Below are positions 44,389 through 53,380 of a stretch of 64,000 bases of DNA, piece by piece. Source of the stretch: Dyella monticola (GTDB lineage Bacteria; Pseudomonadota; Gammaproteobacteria; Xanthomonadales; Rhodanobacteraceae); NCBI RefSeq assembly GCF_003363155.1, contig NZ_QRBE01000007.1, forward strand, positions 173,423 through 237,422. The letters run 5' to 3'. The notes beneath the pieces were generated by a model. It was not told where the DNA came from and searched no databases. It worked only from the letters and a program-made list of their open reading frames with translations. Position numbers and translations under genes: made by a program. Position 1 is the first letter of the stretch. The number at the start of each line of letters is the position of its first letter.

Positions 44389-45504
44389 TCAGGCCGGCAG
44401 AAGGCCGGCCAGGACATCGTGGAGCACCTCGCGACGCCAGCCCTCCAGGGAGTCCGGCCATTGGGCGGTGACCACGAATTCCTCCAATACGCGACGCGAG
44501 CAGAGCAGGCCTGGAGGCAGGTCGAGTTGAGCGGCCAGCGTGTCCACGGTTTGCTTCATGGCGGCGAGTGCTTGCTTGGCCTTGCCTTGGGGGTAGGGAG
44601 GAATGGGAAGGGTGTCGGCGATTTCTTCGGTGCCTCCTGCAGGTTGCAACAGTTCGAACAGTTCGACACGTTGCGGCGAGCGCAGCGCCCGCTGACCAGC
44701 GCTGCGCCGTTCCAGTTCGGCGAGATCTTTGGGTGGCTGCTGGGCGAAGCTCAGCGCCAGCGCATCGTCCAGCAACCATGGGCGTGGCTTGTCGAGATGG
44801 CGGGCGGTGGTGTCACGCCATAGCAGCATGCGGCGCAGGAGCGCTTGCTGCGCGGCCGGCCACTCGGCGGCGGCGCGGTAGGCGAGTTGCGGTTGCGGGT
44901 CGCCTTCGCGCGGGCAGCTTTTGCGCTTGAGTCGTTCGCAATCTTCCGCATGCCAGCCAGTGCGGCCCCGTTGCGCGAGGCGGTCGGCCAGTTGCTGATG
45001 GATGGTTTGGAGATGGACCACATCGAGCGTGGCGTATTCGCATTGCGACGCTGTGAGCGGGCGCTGTAGCCAATCTGAGCGCGTTTCGCCCTTGTCCAAC
45101 TCCACACCCACCAATTCCGCCACCAGCGCGCGATAGCTCAGCCCTAAGCCCATCCCCACGAAAGCCGCAGCGATCTGCGTGTCGAACAGCACCCGCGGGC
45201 CTTCTGGCAGCCATGGCGAAAGGGTCTCAAGGTCCTCGCTGGCGCTGTGCATGACGGTGATGACGTTGGCACTTTCCAGCGGCTTAAGCGCAGGGCCGAT
45301 CTCAAACGCAAGCGGATCGACCAACGCATAGCGCGCGTCCACACCCAATTGCAGTAACGCGAGCTGGGGATAGAACGTATTGCGACGCATGAATTCGGTG
45401 TCGAGTCCAACCACGGCATGGGAGGACAGCGGGGACAGCCACTGTTCAAATTCGCTGCGTTGTTCGATCCAGTCCGCCTTGGGTGGCGGTGAGGGCAGGG
45501 GCAT
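44389..45504 (-). CDS. rnd: Ribonuclease D
   Basis: A 371-residue protein from the ATG at 45504 (AAGGA, 7 nt upstream); an upstream in-frame ATG at 45552 adds 16 residues. It has a DEDD exonuclease domain: VVGLDTEFMRR (D35, E37), VITVMHSASEDLE (third Asp), and CEYATLDVVHL (Tyr and Asp of the DEDDy motif). A helical HRDC domain follows (~210-290). RNase D trims the 3' ends of tRNA precursors. Notably a tRNA gene lies directly downstream on the same strand. The open frame extends far upstream, into antisense of the FGE gene, but only this part is real. Confidence 0.93.
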   Translation of the reverse strand: MPLPSPPPKADWIEQRSEFEQWLSPLSSHAVVGLDTEFMRRNTFYPQLALLQLGVDARYALVDPLAFEIGPALKPLESANVITVMHSASEDLETLSPWLPEGPRVLFDTQIAAAFVGMGLGLSYRALVAELVGVELDKGETRSDWLQRPLTASQCEYATLDVVHLQTIHQQLADRLAQRGRTGWHAEDCERLKRKSCPREGDPQPQLAYRAAAEWPAAQQALLRRMLLWRDTTARHLDKPRPWLLDDALALSFAQQPPKDLAELERRSAGQRALRSPQRVELFELLQPAGGTEEIADTLPIPPYPQGKAKQALAAMKQTVDTLAAQLDLPPGLLCSRRVLEEFVVTAQWPDSLEGWRREVLHDVLAGLLPA

Positions 45505-45609
45505 GTGCGTTCCTTCAGGGTACGAAGCTGCGATTCGCGATTGCTCCGTCATCGGTGGTGCCATATGGTAAGCAGCGAACCATAGCAGGCCAGCCACGGA
45601 ACGCCCACC

Positions 45610-47559
45610 ATGCCGAGCAAGGAAACCGTACAACGCCAGCGCGCATTGGGTGGGGCGCTCGGCGTGCTCGTGCTCGCTTTTGGGCTCACTTACCATTTTT
45701 TTCCCGAGCTTTTTCACGTGAGCCCCGAAGAGGTGGCCAACCCCGTCGCGCCTGGCGCGGGGCGCGCGGCGCCATCGGCACCGGTGCGCACCCCGACTGC
45801 GGTGCCCTCCGAACAGGATGAGCTCAACGCCGGGCCGCCGTTGACGCTTGCGCCCACCGCCGTGATCGCGGCGCGTCTTACGCGTAAACCGGCGGCGCTG
45901 CCCGAGCAGATGAGTGCCGATCCACCCGAGGTAAGAGATCTGGTGGAGCGGGCGGACAAGGCGTTCCAGGCTGGGCGCGTCGTCGGTGATCAGCGCAGTG
46001 CAGCGGCGTTGTATCAACAGGCGCTTAAACTCAAACCCGATAGCCGTGCTGCCGCGCAAGGCCTGGACCAGGTGCGCACGCATCTGATTGCGCAGATCAC
46101 GCAAGACATCGCCGTGGGCGATTCGGAATCCGCCGGCACCTTGCTGGACAGCCTCAAGGCGTTGCCCAACACCGCCGCCGACGTTGCGCCGCTCGAAGCC
46201 AACATGAAGACGCTGCTGCAAGTGCGGCCCATGTTGGCGCAAGCCGCTTCGTTGCTGCAGCAGGGCAAGGCAGACAAGCCTGCAGGCAACGACGCGCTGG
46301 ACTTGTATCGCCAGGTGCAGCAGCTCGATCCGCAGAATGCCGTGGCAGCACAGGGCATCTTGCAGGTGCAGCGCGTCATGCTTGACCGAGCACTTGCCGC
46401 CGTGGCGCAGAACGATTTTACCGGTGCACAGCAAGCGATTGCCGAGGCCACACCCATCCAGCCCGATTCCCCGCAATTGAAGGATGTGAGCGGTCAGATC
46501 GATGCGATCCGCCAACAGCGTGCCGCCGGCATTCTGGCGCAAGCACGTTCGGCCCTGGATGCAGGCAACATCGCGCTCGCCAAACAATTGGCGGGGCAAG
46601 CGCAATCGATAAGCCCGCAACTCACGGGCCTGGATGAATTCGAGCAGCGCCTGACCAATGCACGCCTTTACGCAAGCTTCAAACCCGGGCAGGTGTTCTC
46701 CGACCGTTTTGTGGATATGAATGGTCAGTCGCCGACGATGGTGGTGGTCCCCACCGGCAACTTCATGATGGGCGCACCCGACAACGAACAGGGCCACACC
46801 GACGCGCAAACACCGCAGCACGAAGTGACCATCAGCAAGGGCTTTGCGCTGTCGCAAACCGACATTACCGTGGGCCAGTTCCGTGAATTCGTCCGTGCGA
46901 GTGGCTACAAACCCGAATCCGTCACGCAAGGCGGTGCGAGTGTCTACGACGAACGCACGGGTGTCATGCGCGACGTCTCCAACGCAACCTGGGCGGATGA
47001 TTACGCCGGCCATCCCGCCACGGACAATCTGCCGGTCGTGAACATTTCCTGGAACGACGCCAACGCCTATGTGCAATGGCTCAGCCAGCGCACCGGCAAA
47101 AAGTATCGCCTGCCCAGTGAATCGGAATTCGAATACGCGCTGCGCGCAGGCAGCACGAGCCGCTATTGGTGGGGAGACGGTACACCCAAGAGCAAGGTGG
47201 AAAACCTCACCGGCTCGCTCGATCGCTCCCCCAGCGGCCGCCGTTGGAGCCACGCGTTTTACAATTACGGGGATGGCTATTGGGGGCCTTCGCCGGTCAT
47301 GACGTTTGCGCCCAACGCATTCGGCCTGTACGACATGGATGGCAACGTATCCGAATGGATGTCCGATTGCTGGCACGACAACTACGTGCGCGCACCGGTA
47401 GATGGTACTGCGTGGATCAACCCTGGCTGCATCACGCGCGTGGTGCGTGGCGGTTCGTGGGGCAGTTCGCCGGAGCAGGCCAATTCGGCTTATCGGCAAG
47501 GTGCGGATGCCAGTATCCGCAGTGGGCGTGTGGGCTTTCGCATTTTGCGGGAGCTTTGA
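45610..47559 (+). CDS. Membrane-anchored FGE-fold (SUMF1-like) protein with helical repeat region
   Basis: A 649-residue protein. It has one N-terminal membrane helix (residues ~12-32), a Pro/Ala linker, a helical TPR-like region (~105-345: RADKAFQAGR, AAALYQQALKLKPDSRAAAQGL and similar repeats), and a C-terminal formylglycine-generating-enzyme fold (~365-645: VVVPTGNFMMGAPDNEQGH, EVTISKGFALSQTDITVGQFREF, NLPVVNISWNDANAYVQWL, YRLPSESEFEYALRAG). The site of the two catalytic Cys reads RVVRGGSWGSSPEQANSAYR with no Cys, so it is probably not a true FGE. It lies at the end of the T6SS locus; such proteins are often found near T6SS, but its role is inference. Confidence 0.82.
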   Translation: MPSKETVQRQRALGGALGVLVLAFGLTYHFFPELFHVSPEEVANPVAPGAGRAAPSAPVRTPTAVPSEQDELNAGPPLTLAPTAVIAARLTRKPAALPEQMSADPPEVRDLVERADKAFQAGRVVGDQRSAAALYQQALKLKPDSRAAAQGLDQVRTHLIAQITQDIAVGDSESAGTLLDSLKALPNTAADVAPLEANMKTLLQVRPMLAQAASLLQQGKADKPAGNDALDLYRQVQQLDPQNAVAAQGILQVQRVMLDRALAAVAQNDFTGAQQAIAEATPIQPDSPQLKDVSGQIDAIRQQRAAGILAQARSALDAGNIALAKQLAGQAQSISPQLTGLDEFEQRLTNARLYASFKPGQVFSDRFVDMNGQSPTMVVVPTGNFMMGAPDNEQGHTDAQTPQHEVTISKGFALSQTDITVGQFREFVRASGYKPESVTQGGASVYDERTGVMRDVSNATWADDYAGHPATDNLPVVNISWNDANAYVQWLSQRTGKKYRLPSESEFEYALRAGSTSRYWWGDGTPKSKVENLTGSLDRSPSGRRWSHAFYNYGDGYWGPSPVMTFAPNAFGLYDMDGNVSEWMSDCWHDNYVRAPVDGTAWINPGCITRVVRGGSWGSSPEQANSAYRQGADASIRSGRVGFRILREL

Positions 47560-47747
47560 GGACGCGTGAATGGGGTGCGCGCTGTGAGTAAGCGCGGATT
47601 TACCCATTCCTCTTCGCGCTTCCGTAGGGTTCACGCCACAGATTCGTCATTCGGGCGAAAGCCTGGCGGAGCGCGGAGCGAAGAGATTGTCGAAAGGACG
47701 GCTTCGGAAGGATGAGCAAAGCGAATCACGCGACGGCTAGCAGATAC

Positions 47748-48251
47748 CTACGATTGACGAGCATGTAGATGCACAGCGCTATCGTCGATCTCAACGTCGA
47801 CGGTTCGGACGTTTGCCCACTGCTTCCTTGGAATAAGAAGTTTCATGGGCCTTGCCTCATCCGCGTGCCTCAGCGCAACCACACCCACGTATAGCGTTCG
47901 CTCATCCATAGGCGAATGAACGCTTTCACTGCCTCCCTCAGGCAGCACCAGATTATGGGTGGCGAGAAGGTCGGGTTTCAGTGCTGTCACATCATGCGTC
48001 AGCCATTGCGCATCGGTAAGTGCTTGGAAGCGTTCTGATGTTTTCAATTGATAAACCCGCACGACCGCTGGGCGGTTTTCATCGGCGGCGCGATTGACAA
48101 TATCCAGATCCATCACTGGCACCTGGCTGGTGAATACCCGTTTCGCAGTGCTTGCGGTGCCATCGCGAATGGTCTGGACTGCACCGCAAGCGGTGATGCC
48201 AAGCGTGGCGAGTGTGAGGAGGGCGTATTGAGCAGGTTGCAGACTTCGCAT
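47748..48251 (-). CDS. tssJ: T6SS outer-membrane lipoprotein TssJ, second copy
   Basis: A 167-residue protein with a lipoprotein signal ending ATLGITAC/G. The mature part has the TssJ pattern: NRAADENRPAVVRVYQLKTSERFQALTDAQ, a DLLATHNLVLPEGG loop, then TLYVGVVALRH and a C-terminal strand. TssJ anchors the T6SS membrane complex (TssJLM) to the outer membrane by contacting TssM. This copy lies at the end of the operon, apart from tssM; the copy at 52862-53380 is beside tssM. The two are clearly related but diverged. It follows tssG by 24 bp. Confidence 0.85.
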   Translation of the reverse strand: MRSLQPAQYALLTLATLGITACGAVQTIRDGTASTAKRVFTSQVPVMDLDIVNRAADENRPAVVRVYQLKTSERFQALTDAQWLTHDVTALKPDLLATHNLVLPEGGSESVHSPMDERTLYVGVVALRHADEARPMKLLIPRKQWANVRTVDVEIDDSAVHLHARQS

Positions 48252-48275
48252 GCATGATCCTTATGTCTAGCTGCA

Positions 48276-49307
48276 TCAGGACAAACGGGATGGAATGTTC
48301 CATGTTCCGAGCTGTATCCGGATTGGGGCATGGGACGCGCATGCTGCTTCAGCGTAGGGCAGCATGCTCGTGTAACCAAGATTTACAGCATTGGGCTCCA
48401 GTATGGGCGGAGGCATCAGTGCAGGCGGTACCTCCGCCTCCATGATGGCTTGTGCTTCGTAACCAAGATAAAAGCGCAGCAACGCCATGATGTCCTTATG
48501 TGCGGACATGCCAGGCATCAAAGCAGCCACTGAATCAGACGACGTAAGCGCGATAACGACGTTTACGCAGTTGCTCCGATCAAAAAAGCCTCCGCCAAGC
48601 ACACACTGTTCGCCGAGGGGCATGGGTTCAGCGGTATCGATCGTTACCCATATCGGATGAAACTCTTTCACGGTGATCGTCGCATTCGGCACGGCGTGCT
48701 GTAGCACGCCGGCCAAACCTTCGGCCGTACGCGTCTTCTGGTTGACCAGGCCCAGCATCGACAGCAACTTGCGCGGGTCCACCTGCTGGCCGATCTGTGC
48801 CATGCCCAGACCCAGGCCCGCCAAGCTCAACAGGCAGGTCGAGATGGGGTCGCGTCCATCGCGCTCGAACCCTGCCGGATAATGGTATTTGCGCCAGATG
48901 CGGAAGTACTGCGTGACAATGCGATGGTGAAAGATATCCAGAAACGCCGCCAGCGGTTCGGCACCTTCGCGCCGCTGCGCGATCTCGTCGACAAAATAAG
49001 ATGGCATGCGTGCATCCACGCCATACAGACCAAGAAACGCGGTGCGCACCGTGGGAGGAGCGGTCGGATCATCGGGATCATTTTCTACCGCCTCGATTTC
49101 ACGCCCCGGAAATCCCAGGCGAAGCTGCGAGCGAAAGCGAATCGGCTCGTCTGCCAGTGAATCAGTCGAACCAAGTGTCGGGCAATGAGGTGCGCTGCGT
49201 TCAAGAAGCTCACAAAACCGAAAAAAATGCATCTGTGTGGCGTGCGCACGCAGCTCTGGCCACAGCAAAGGCATGTCGGATGCCCGAAGCTCGTCCGGCG
49301 CGTTCAC
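48276..49307 (-). CDS. tssG: T6SS baseplate subunit TssG
   Basis: A 343-residue protein, GTG start overlapping the tssF stop (GTGA). It has the TssG/ImpH pattern: an opening MHFFRFCELLERSAP, then IRFRSQLRLGFPGREIEAVE, FLGLYGVDARMPSYFVDEIAQR, AAFLDIFHHRIVTQYFRIWRKYHYPAGFE. TssG forms the T6SS wedge with TssF, TssE and TssK. The C-terminus has the expected beta-strands (LNINRTVWVTIDT region). Confidence 0.93.
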   Translation of the reverse strand: MNAPDELRASDMPLLWPELRAHATQMHFFRFCELLERSAPHCPTLGSTDSLADEPIRFRSQLRLGFPGREIEAVENDPDDPTAPPTVRTAFLGLYGVDARMPSYFVDEIAQRREGAEPLAAFLDIFHHRIVTQYFRIWRKYHYPAGFERDGRDPISTCLLSLAGLGLGMAQIGQQVDPRKLLSMLGLVNQKTRTAEGLAGVLQHAVPNATITVKEFHPIWVTIDTAEPMPLGEQCVLGGGFFDRSNCVNVVIALTSSDSVAALMPGMSAHKDIMALLRFYLGYEAQAIMEAEVPPALMPPPILEPNAVNLGYTSMLPYAEAACASHAPIRIQLGTWNIPSRLS

Positions 49308-51124
49308 AGCGGCGTCCCTTCGCTCTTGGTGTCTGGCCAGACAAGTCGATGCCCCATCGGTTGAGCGACAATGACAAGACGCGTGAACAGGTTGAGGTTT
49401 GCATGCAGCCCAAGAAAGCGATTTAGCATGCCACCAAAGAGTTCGACGTCACCGTCTCCAGCAAACGTATGGCTGTCGAGCGTGATCTCAATTTCCACGC
49501 CGCGCAGCAATCCACCCTTAACCAGCTTTTGCACGGCCCTGTGCTGTACCTGGGTGATGGCATTGATGCGGCGGCGATTGAGCTCGCCTTCGGTCCAGTC
49601 GTATAAGGCCAAGGCGCCGCGCAACAGCTGTGCATCCAACAGTGAGAGATAATTGGGGGCCAGGTGCGACAGAACACGCCAATGAAAACGATCGCCCGTC
49701 GGTGGATAGACCGGTAATGTTGGCGCGACCAGATTGCGTACCGCCCGCACGTTGGTAAAGCCGCCGCGCATGCGTGTGATGGTGGCCTCGCGCAATCCCT
49801 TGCGCGGCAATAGGCCGTTTGTGCCGGTCACCGAAAGCGACAGCGTTTCGCGCGGTAACGTGGCTTGCTGCTCCCATGCGTGACCGCCGAGCACGATCCA
49901 GGTATCGAAGCGCCCGGAAGGGCCACGTCGCATGCGTGTGTGGAAATACCGCTCTGGCATTTCATGACGCAACATGCCGCCACGATGGCGAAACGCGGCG
50001 AAGGGTGCGTATTCGAACCGCTGACCGGTGCCCACCTCGAAGCCCTGTACCGCATCGACTGCATAGACATCCACGTGTGCACCCTGGCGTTCGTTCGCAT
50101 AGACGCGAAAATCGGTATCGAACTGCCTGGTGGTGATGGGATCGGCTTCCAGTTCGAACAGATTGATGATCGGCGTGCAATGCAGCCGCACGTTGTCGGC
50201 GGCAAAGCGCATATCCTCGGGGTAGGGTTTGTGTAGTACCACTTCCATGTCGAAGTAGGGCGCAGCTTCCGGGATCGCCTGCATGTCCAGACCCAAAAGA
50301 TCCACGAACATGAATTTCTCCGGGAAAGTGAAGTATTCCAGCAGCAGCTGATAGCCTCCGAACGCATTGTCTGCCTTGGGCCATAGCCGCTCCTCTGCCG
50401 CAAAGCCGGCGGCCTCCAGGCGCAAATTCGGCATCGTTTGCGGTGCACCGGGTCGATCTTCGGGATAACCCGGTATGCGAATCTGCAAGGTCAGCGGGTC
50501 GGCCGTCAGCGCCGCGTACAACGTGAGCGCCACGGGCCGGTCTGCATGCAAATACAGGCGCAGACGTGGCACGCTGAGTTGGGGGCGTTGCGCTTGTTGT
50601 TCGAACGTAAAACGGAAACGCAGCACAGAACGCCCATCGTCGCGCGTGGAAGCCTGGGCTTCGGTCAGACGCAAAGGATAAAGATCGACCGGTTGTGTGG
50701 TGCGATAGACGCACTCGATCTTGGCATCATCGTCGGGTGTCGTACTGACCCGTATCGGGTCGGAAACCACTTCAAGACCCGATTCCAATCGTTCATGGCG
50801 CTGCAGCGTTCCGCCATCAGGCAGCACCTCCAGAATCGACAAGGAGGGCACCATGCGCAGGTAGTGTGGCCACAACATGCTGACGAGGCCTTCGGTCAGT
50901 TCCGGCAGCTCATCATCGAGCTTGTGGCGCAAGCGACCCATCAGGAATGCAAAGCCTTCGAATAGACGCTCGACATGAGGATCGCGATCGCCCAGATGAT
51001 CGAGGCCCAGTGCATGGGCCCGGTCCGGGAACGCCTTGGAAAATTCTTTGCCGGCTTCGCGCAGGTAGCGCATTTCCGCCTCGTAATAGCGCAGGATTTC
51101 GTTGTCTTTGGTAGGGCTTGTCAT
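49304..51124 (-). CDS. tssF: T6SS baseplate subunit TssF
   Basis: A 606-residue protein matching TssF/ImpG: RYYEAEMRYLREAGKEFSKAFPDRAHALGLDHLGDRDPHVERLFEGFAFLMGRL is its start (quoted pieces RYYEAEMRYLREAGKEFSKA and DPHVERLFEGFAFL). The central beta-rich regions and the end LFLGLHANLNLFTRLVIV-type sequence, which is typical, follow. The usual partner tssE is not directly upstream; 275 bp separate it from the tssA stop. No SD-linked tssE remnant was found there. Confidence 0.93.
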   Translation of the reverse strand: MTSPTKDNEILRYYEAEMRYLREAGKEFSKAFPDRAHALGLDHLGDRDPHVERLFEGFAFLMGRLRHKLDDELPELTEGLVSMLWPHYLRMVPSLSILEVLPDGGTLQRHERLESGLEVVSDPIRVSTTPDDDAKIECVYRTTQPVDLYPLRLTEAQASTRDDGRSVLRFRFTFEQQAQRPQLSVPRLRLYLHADRPVALTLYAALTADPLTLQIRIPGYPEDRPGAPQTMPNLRLEAAGFAAEERLWPKADNAFGGYQLLLEYFTFPEKFMFVDLLGLDMQAIPEAAPYFDMEVVLHKPYPEDMRFAADNVRLHCTPIINLFELEADPITTRQFDTDFRVYANERQGAHVDVYAVDAVQGFEVGTGQRFEYAPFAAFRHRGGMLRHEMPERYFHTRMRRGPSGRFDTWIVLGGHAWEQQATLPRETLSLSVTGTNGLLPRKGLREATITRMRGGFTNVRAVRNLVAPTLPVYPPTGDRFHWRVLSHLAPNYLSLLDAQLLRGALALYDWTEGELNRRRINAITQVQHRAVQKLVKGGLLRGVEIEITLDSHTFAGDGDVELFGGMLNRFLGLHANLNLFTRLVIVAQPMGHRLVWPDTKSEGTPL

Positions 51125-51286
51125 GATGGAATGTCTGTTTTAAAGCATCTCTTCTGGCCGCACCGTTATCCAGGCGACAGCCGGAACCGGGTGTCGTTCA
51201 TTCTTGAAGCCGCTGGGCTCGTGTCTTCGGCGGCGCGACAAGCATGAGGTGATTGGCCGAGTCGAGATAAAAAGATAATCGGTAAA

Positions 51287-51391
51287 CTACTTGAGCATCA
51301 CCGCGCGCGCTGGGTCGATGCCGGTGAGTTCACCCAGAAGGATGTCGATACGGTGAGCTAGTGACGCTTTGTCAACATCCTTGCGGTTCAT
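51287..51391 (-). CDS. Possible 34-residue protein between tssA and tssF
   Basis: A small frame starting at an ATG 7 bp after the tssA stop, with AAGG 5 nt upstream, encoding 34 residues (core LAHRIDILLGELTGIDPARA). The composition (amphipathic helix) and the SD-linked, operon-consistent position make it plausible as a real small protein, but there is no family match I recognise. It could also be a chance frame. The remaining ~160 bp up to tssF hold nothing I can name. Confidence 0.3.
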   Translation of the reverse strand: MNRKDVDKASLAHRIDILLGELTGIDPARAVMLK

Positions 51392-51398
51392 GCGTGCC

Positions 51399-52853
51399 TT
51401 AAGCGCGCATCAGCTGCTGTTTGACGTCGAACACGAGTGACGGGTCCCAATGCGCAAGGTGATGTTGTTGCGCTGTGGCGTCGAGCATGTTCAGAAGATG
51501 GATGGCAATGTCCACGCGGTCGAGGCGTTCGGCTACGCGCGCCATGACGAACTGGCGAAGAAAGCGCTGCCGTTCGGTGTCGTGGTCGGGAAGCCTTTGC
51601 AGCCATGCAAAGGCGTCGTCGAGGCCTTGCTGTGTAGCCATCGACAATGCCTGGGTTTCAAGGTCGGCCCAGTGATGATCGCCCTCCGTAGCTATATTGG
51701 ATAGTGTGTCGTGCGAATGGCGCGCGTTGAAAGGCACAGTGTGCCGGGCGATCCATTCAAGTGTGGTGCTGTCTGCAAACGCCGAGCCGTCCGTATAGGA
51801 AAGCTGTTCCAGCCCAGGCAGGCGTTGCAGCAGCGTGGCGCAATCCATAGCCGCTATTTCACGAATGGCGGCGTATTCAGCGCCGGCATGTTCCTGTGCA
51901 ACGAAGGCGTAATACTGCAGATCCAGCCAGAAGTGGTTGGCGCCTTCAACAAAGGCGGTCTCCACGCGTTCGAGCAACTCCGGCCAATGCTTTTGCAGCA
52001 AAAGGCGCTTGAGGTTGGAGCGCAGTTCGGTGCGTGGCGCGGGCAGGCGGGTTTTTCCGCTCGCTTCGTGGGGTGGTAACTCAGCCAGCGTATCCCAACG
52101 AATGCAGCGCATCAGGCGCCATGCGGCAAAGTACCCGTCTGGTTGCTCGCGCAGAAATTGCGCCATATGGCGAGCGCGTTCGATGAGGTCGTGCGACGAA
52201 GCAACAGCTTCTGCGTGGGAAGGTTTTGGTACGGTGGATGCGATGCCCGATGTCGGCATCGCATCGGCAGGCAAGGGCAGTTCGATGCGGCTTTCGAAAC
52301 GACGGAACAGTGGGCCCAGGTCCGGACGACCGGTTTCGGACCATTGCGTGATGCGTTCTGTCATGAGCGCAATCGCCGAAAGTGTGCGTTCCAACAGCGT
52401 GCCGGTCAGGCCGTGCACCTGATCCAGCCGATTGGCAAAGGTGCTCCCGGCCAGCCACTCGATGGCGGCTTTGCGACTTTCCAGGCGTGCGGGCAGCAAT
52501 GTGTCGCCGAAGCGGTCGACGAGCGCTGCGAGCAACTCAAAGCCTTCTGTCACGCCCCTGGCGCCATCGCAACGCATGCGACCGTAAACGTAATAGGCGG
52601 CAACACGCGCATCTTTGGCCGCATGCTTGAGAAGCTTCTCCGCGGTAGTAACGATGAGCTCTTCGTTGACGTCGGTGAGCTTGGTCACTTCGTCGCGGAT
52701 GATTTGGAAATCATCGTCGTAAACCGGATCGGCACCGACAGGCGAATCGGCATCGATGGGTTGCAGCCATGCTTCCCACTGGACGAGCGCGGAACGGGCG
52801 AGATCGGATGGCTCGCCTTTGCCAAACAACGATTTGAGTAGATTCGTCAGCAT
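51399..52853 (-). CDS. tssA: T6SS assembly protein TssA
   Basis: A 484-residue protein from the ATG at 52853; a further 33 open codons upstream overlap the tssJ gene and are unlikely. The ImpA-type N-terminal domain (residues ~25-160) has WEAWLQPIDADSPVGADPVYDDDFQIIRDEVTKL, with the DxxxPxGxDPxYDDDFQ signature. The C-terminal half (VasJ-like, ~200-484) is helical. TssA coordinates priming and sheath polymerisation of the T6SS tail. It follows tssJ by 8 bp. Confidence 0.9.
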   Translation of the reverse strand: MLTNLLKSLFGKGEPSDLARSALVQWEAWLQPIDADSPVGADPVYDDDFQIIRDEVTKLTDVNEELIVTTAEKLLKHAAKDARVAAYYVYGRMRCDGARGVTEGFELLAALVDRFGDTLLPARLESRKAAIEWLAGSTFANRLDQVHGLTGTLLERTLSAIALMTERITQWSETGRPDLGPLFRRFESRIELPLPADAMPTSGIASTVPKPSHAEAVASSHDLIERARHMAQFLREQPDGYFAAWRLMRCIRWDTLAELPPHEASGKTRLPAPRTELRSNLKRLLLQKHWPELLERVETAFVEGANHFWLDLQYYAFVAQEHAGAEYAAIREIAAMDCATLLQRLPGLEQLSYTDGSAFADSTTLEWIARHTVPFNARHSHDTLSNIATEGDHHWADLETQALSMATQQGLDDAFAWLQRLPDHDTERQRFLRQFVMARVAERLDRVDIAIHLLNMLDATAQQHHLAHWDPSLVFDVKQQLMRA

Positions 52854-52861
52854 GGGCTTTC

Positions 52862-53380
52862 TTAGTGCTCCATCTGTATCCGGTTGCCGATCACACTGAT
52901 CCTCACCGGATCGGTGTGCTTCCATTGCGATTTGGGAATGACCTGTTTCCAACCTGTACCAGACGGATCGCGGAAAAACCCGACGATGCAGACATAGTGA
53001 GCGTCATCGGCCATGGGTTTGTTCAGTGTGACGGTCATCTTCGGGCCGAGCACGATATCCGTTTGATTCACAACATCGGATTTGAGTACAGAATCGGCGG
53101 GGCTCAGCAATTGCGTATACGTCGCGGCGTTGAAGGCTTTGTCATCCTTCAATTGATACACGCGTATGGCAACCGGCAAGGAAGCGCCGCGTTCATCATG
53201 GTTGAGTCCTGCGCGACCTTCGACAACCAGGTTCATCTGCTTGACCTTGGCGATAAAAATCGCCTGCGCGGTATGGGATGAGGTGTCCTTGACGGTTTGC
53301 CACGCCCCGCATCCCGTCAGCAACGTAGCAACGATGGGGAAGGCTACGCAGCGCGACCTGAAAACAAACGAGGTACTCAT
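52862..53380 (-). CDS. tssJ: T6SS outer-membrane lipoprotein TssJ, copy beside tssM
   Basis: A 172-residue protein with a lipobox LLTGC (Cys about residue 24) and the TssJ beta-sandwich: LNHDERGASLPVAIRVYQLKDDKAFNAATYTQLL, DIVLGPKMTVTLNKP, HYVCIVGFFRDPSGTGWKQVIP. It starts inside the tssM stop (ATGA overlap), the normal position for a TssJ that works with that TssM. A second, more diverged copy is at 47748-48251. Confidence 0.9.
   Translation of the reverse strand: MSTSFVFRSRCVAFPIVATLLTGCGAWQTVKDTSSHTAQAIFIAKVKQMNLVVEGRAGLNHDERGASLPVAIRVYQLKDDKAFNAATYTQLLSPADSVLKSDVVNQTDIVLGPKMTVTLNKPMADDAHYVCIVGFFRDPSGTGWKQVIPKSQWKHTDPVRISVIGNRIQMEH

Noticed and set aside
43846..44823. Long + strand frame with a stretch GAEEDRTPDLCIANAALSQ
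   Set aside because: It is the translation of the tRNA-Ala gene on the opposite strand, a known annotation artefact, and runs on into antisense of rnd.
45505..47634. Upstream extension of the rnd frame, over 700 codons
   Set aside because: The extension is antisense to the FGE-fold gene, which has clear protein features and its own start. RNase D is complete from 45504.
51125..51398. Search for a tssE remnant between tssF and tssA
   Set aside because: No frame or pattern of TssE (gp25-like) is visible. Only the 34-residue frame stands out.
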